Below, piece by piece: positions 52,501 through 53,925 of a stretch of DNA of 53,925 nt. The notes beneath the pieces were generated by a model. It had not been told where the DNA came from and did not search any database. It saw only the letters and a program-made list of their open reading frames with translations. This DNA is from an uncultured Croceitalea sp. (GTDB taxonomy: Bacteria; Bacteroidota; Bacteroidia; Flavobacteriales; Flavobacteriaceae): positions 1 to 53,925 of the forward strand of contig CALEYA010000018.1 in the NCBI GenBank assembly GCA_937926215.1. Reading direction: 5' to 3'. The translations under genes were made by a program, and so were the position numbers. How positions within the stretch are numbered: position 1 is the stretch's first letter; the number at the start of each line of letters is the position of its first letter.

Positions 52501-53925
52501 TGTTCTTCTAGATCGACCGACCTATGCCCCGGGCGATACCGCGGAACTATCATTTTACACCAATGCAGAAAACCTAAAGGTTAGCTATTGGGTAGAAAAG
52601 CAAAACACCATTGTAAAACGCGGTGTCCTACACCTTAAAAAAGGCTGTGAGTCCCTACAAGTGCCCGTTTTGGAAGAGGATTTAGGCGGATTCTCCGTCA
52701 ATTACAGCTACTCGGTCTATAATTCCTTTCAGGCAGGGAGTGTAGCCGTTTCCGTGCCCTACCCTAATACCGATTTGGAAGTTACCACCAACACCTTTCG
52801 GGACAAAATAGCTCCGGGTACGGACGAAACTTGGAGTTTTAACATTAAAGGTCCCAAAGGCGAAAAGGTAACCGCAGAAATCTTGGCCAGCATGTATGAT
52901 GCCTCTTTGGACCAGTTTAAGGGACATAGTTGGTATTTTAATCCCATACGAAGACCTTACCATTACAGCATTTCACAAGCGAATGCCAACCTGAGTTTTG
53001 GCAACCAAAATTTTAGTAGTTATCACCCAAATTCCGGTTTTGGTGCCATAGCAAATCCATCTTACAGCAAGCTGGATTGGTTTGGGCTAAGTTTTGGGAA
53101 TTCGCGCTGGGCGCAACAACAGTATATTAGAAAAAGTCGCGCAAGGCTGTCGAACAGTTCATACCATTTAAGTTCAGTACCAAAAGGAACCATAGAAGGT
53201 ACGGTATTTGATGATTTTGGCCTACCATTGCCCGGAGTAACTGTTATAGTAAAAGGTACCACTAGAGGCACACAAACCGATTTTAATGGAAGATTTCAGA
53301 TTAAAGCAAAAGCAGGCGAGGAATTGGTTTTATCATATATTGGATACGATTCAAATACCTTAAAAGTAAATGCCCATAATCACTTTGATATCCATTTGAG
53401 GGAAGATTCCAGCAAATTGGAAGAAGTAGTTGTTACAGCATTGGGTGTCAAAAGAGAAAAGCGTGCTCTTGGTTATGCGGTAAGTTCTATTAGCGAAGAT
53501 TCACTAGAAGCAGAAGCGGACGTGGCAACAACTCTGGAGGGGCGTGCCGCTGGGGTACAGATAGCGAAAAATGCACCAGCACCCCCACAAGAAGGGCAGA
53601 AAGAGGAGCTCAAGGAAACCAATTTTGATCAAGTGCAGCTTCGGAAAAATCTACAAGAAACCGCCTTTTTCTTTCCGCACCTTAGCACGGACAAAGAAGG
53701 CAACGTAAGCTTTAGTTTTACCACACCGGAAGCACTCACCCAATGGAAATTACAGCTCTTGGCGCATACCAAGGATCTAAAGCAAGGTACTGCCGAATTG
53801 ACCACCGTAACCCAAAAAGAACTCATGGTCCTTCCCAATCCCCCGCGTTTTTTAAGGGAAGGGGACAGCATAACCCTAAGCACCAAAATTGCGAACCTAT
53901 CCGCCAAGGATTTGCAAGGTTCGGG
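49580..53925 (+). CDS. Alpha-2-macroglobulin family protein with embedded SusC-N-terminus-like segment; 3' truncated by window edge
   Basis: Manual translation is open from ATG 49580 to the window end (over 1440 codons). MG-type motifs FFFLDRSIYRPGQPVFFKG, YRLEVYGASSLIDASHYFSVEEYKRPKFE, RKNLQETAFFFPHLSTDKEGNVSFSFTTPEALTQWKLQLLAHT. Not in the ORF track because no stop occurs in the window. Confidence 0.92.
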   Translation, partial: MKQYLPILLMVFFSQFSSSQQQADSYETLWAKVFKLETEALTKSALELVSQIQEKAKKEGNEVQQVKTLLFTAKYTLILEEDAKLKVINDLKEAIANSETPVSNVMESYLANLYWQYFKQNRYLFYNRTETEEKVDDTDFRTWDLTTLFKEVGLHFDNSLQHPEVLQNTKIGDFEGILEYYASSDSYRPTLFDLLGHTALEFYKSSESSINKPLDTYKITDSELFCDAATFAGLALPEPQAVSLQLKALKVYQALTQFHLTDDRPEALVALDLERLQFLYANALVDGKDTKYLETLKNAAERYKDQEVSALYSYEVARVYQQQGNRYSPQKEGTHRWRLKEALELCDAVIANYPKSKGAEKCIVLRGELLHTQLELTTERYLPNATEAKLLVNYKNQNDLALTAYTVSQRQLKKLRELYEREKQLAFIKKLKPAKQWQAHLINEGDYQPHSIEVALPSLPHGQYLIFATPNTAETEAEKSFAYSAVNVTNLSLNQRSTETEMLFQVVDRRDGTPKKDAKLTLSYRKNYRGNVQLRTILTNAMGFASFPLSTANFRVDDIKVAHADETAFFGNTYINSKTRKKKEKVTYETFFFLDRSIYRPGQPVFFKGITIERDGKVTQPVTEELVTAVLHDANDQKVAELDLETNAYGSFSGEFVLPNGGLNGQYRLEVYGASSLIDASHYFSVEEYKRPKFETSFQAVTESYQLNDSITVTGKADSYAGSPISDAKVAYRVQRNVNYPGWFYWRRSYVYSEPQEIAFGETVTKADGTYAIDFKAIPDLSANKKDLPVFSYTVTADVTDINGETRSASTIVQVGYHALTATIGIAARLEQSQKEHELTINTQNLNGQPIATKGTVKMYKLLGPDAVLRPRPWIAPDYQTWTKEAFRKRFPHEAYGDEQDLNTWKKGAQVWTAAFDTEKETKVLLKNIKKWTPGQYIIELETQDKFGQLVTTKTKTTLFKEKEKTLADNQLFDVLLDRPTYAPGDTAELSFYTNAENLKVSYWVEKQNTIVKRGVLHLKKGCESLQVPVLEEDLGGFSVNYSYSVYNSFQAGSVAVSVPYPNTDLEVTTNTFRDKIAPGTDETWSFNIKGPKGEKVTAEILASMYDASLDQFKGHSWYFNPIRRPYHYSISQANANLSFGNQNFSSYHPNSGFGAIANPSYSKLDWFGLSFGNSRWAQQQYIRKSRARLSNSSYHLSSVPKGTIEGTVFDDFGLPLPGVTVIVKGTTRGTQTDFNGRFQIKAKAGEELVLSYIGYDSNTLKVNAHNHFDIHLREDSSKLEEVVVTALGVKREKRALGYAVSSISEDSLEAEADVATTLEGRAAGVQIAKNAPAPPQEGQKEELKETNFDQVQLRKNLQETAFFFPHLSTDKEGNVSFSFTTPEALTQWKLQLLAHTKDLKQGTAELTTVTQKELMVLPNPPRFLREGDSITLSTKIANLSAKDLQGS
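53180..53581 (+). other. SusC-N-terminus-like segment (CarboxypepD_reg-like domain + EEVVVTALG string + first part of plug) inside the alpha-2-macroglobulin CDS
   Basis: KGTIEGTVFDDFGLPLPGVTVIVKGTTRGTQTDFNGRFQI...LEEVVVTALGVKREKRALGYAVSSISEDSLEAEADVATTLEGRAAGVQIAKNAPAP aligns along its length with the N-terminus of the SusC-like protein at 28357. Confidence 0.85.

Noticed and set aside
50343-53907. Many short minus-strand ORFs with no plus-strand ORF listed, which could suggest a pseudogene or noncoding region
   Set aside because: Manual translation shows a single plus-strand frame open from 49580 to the window end; the track omits it because it lacks a stop codon in the window.

Overview
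This is a Flavobacteriaceae-like (Bacteroidota) chromosomal window. Most of it is the complete str-S10-spc-alpha ribosomal protein supercluster on the minus strand, from rpsL at 27949 to rplQ at 10670. It includes fusA, secY, infA, rpmJ (missing from the ORF track) and rpoA, and is followed by carA, eno, glgA, gltA and two amidinotransferase-fold hydrolases (ctlX and a DDAH-like protein). The left edge carries two tandem paralogous carboxypeptidase-regulatory-like proteins. The right half has an orphan SusC/SusD/lipoprotein locus, rlmB, a rhomboid protease, rarA, a DUF5723/lipoprotein cluster, yjjG, a polysaccharide deacetylase, radC, a hybrid histidine kinase, mpl, an LCM-type methyltransferase, a cupin, and a truncated alpha-2-macroglobulin. 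No rRNA, tRNA, CRISPR array or IS element was recognised. Main items for a second look: (1) the alpha-2-macroglobulin carries an in-frame insertion resembling the N-terminus of SusC (carboxypeptidase-like domain, EEVVVTALG TonB-box-like string, start of the plug); (2) a structured RNA plus terminator-like hairpin lies between rpsJ and rplC, a candidate r-protein leader/attenuator; (3) a 10-bp-arm hairpin overlaps the start codon of the second tandem paralog, with a 6-codon uORF reading through its 5' arm; (4) Bacteroidota-type promoters abut the start codons of rarA, rlmB and possibly radC, suggesting (near-)leaderless mRNAs; (5) several ribosomal-cluster spacers contain low-complexity, possibly related repeats. 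All calls come from reading the sequence; no database search was run.
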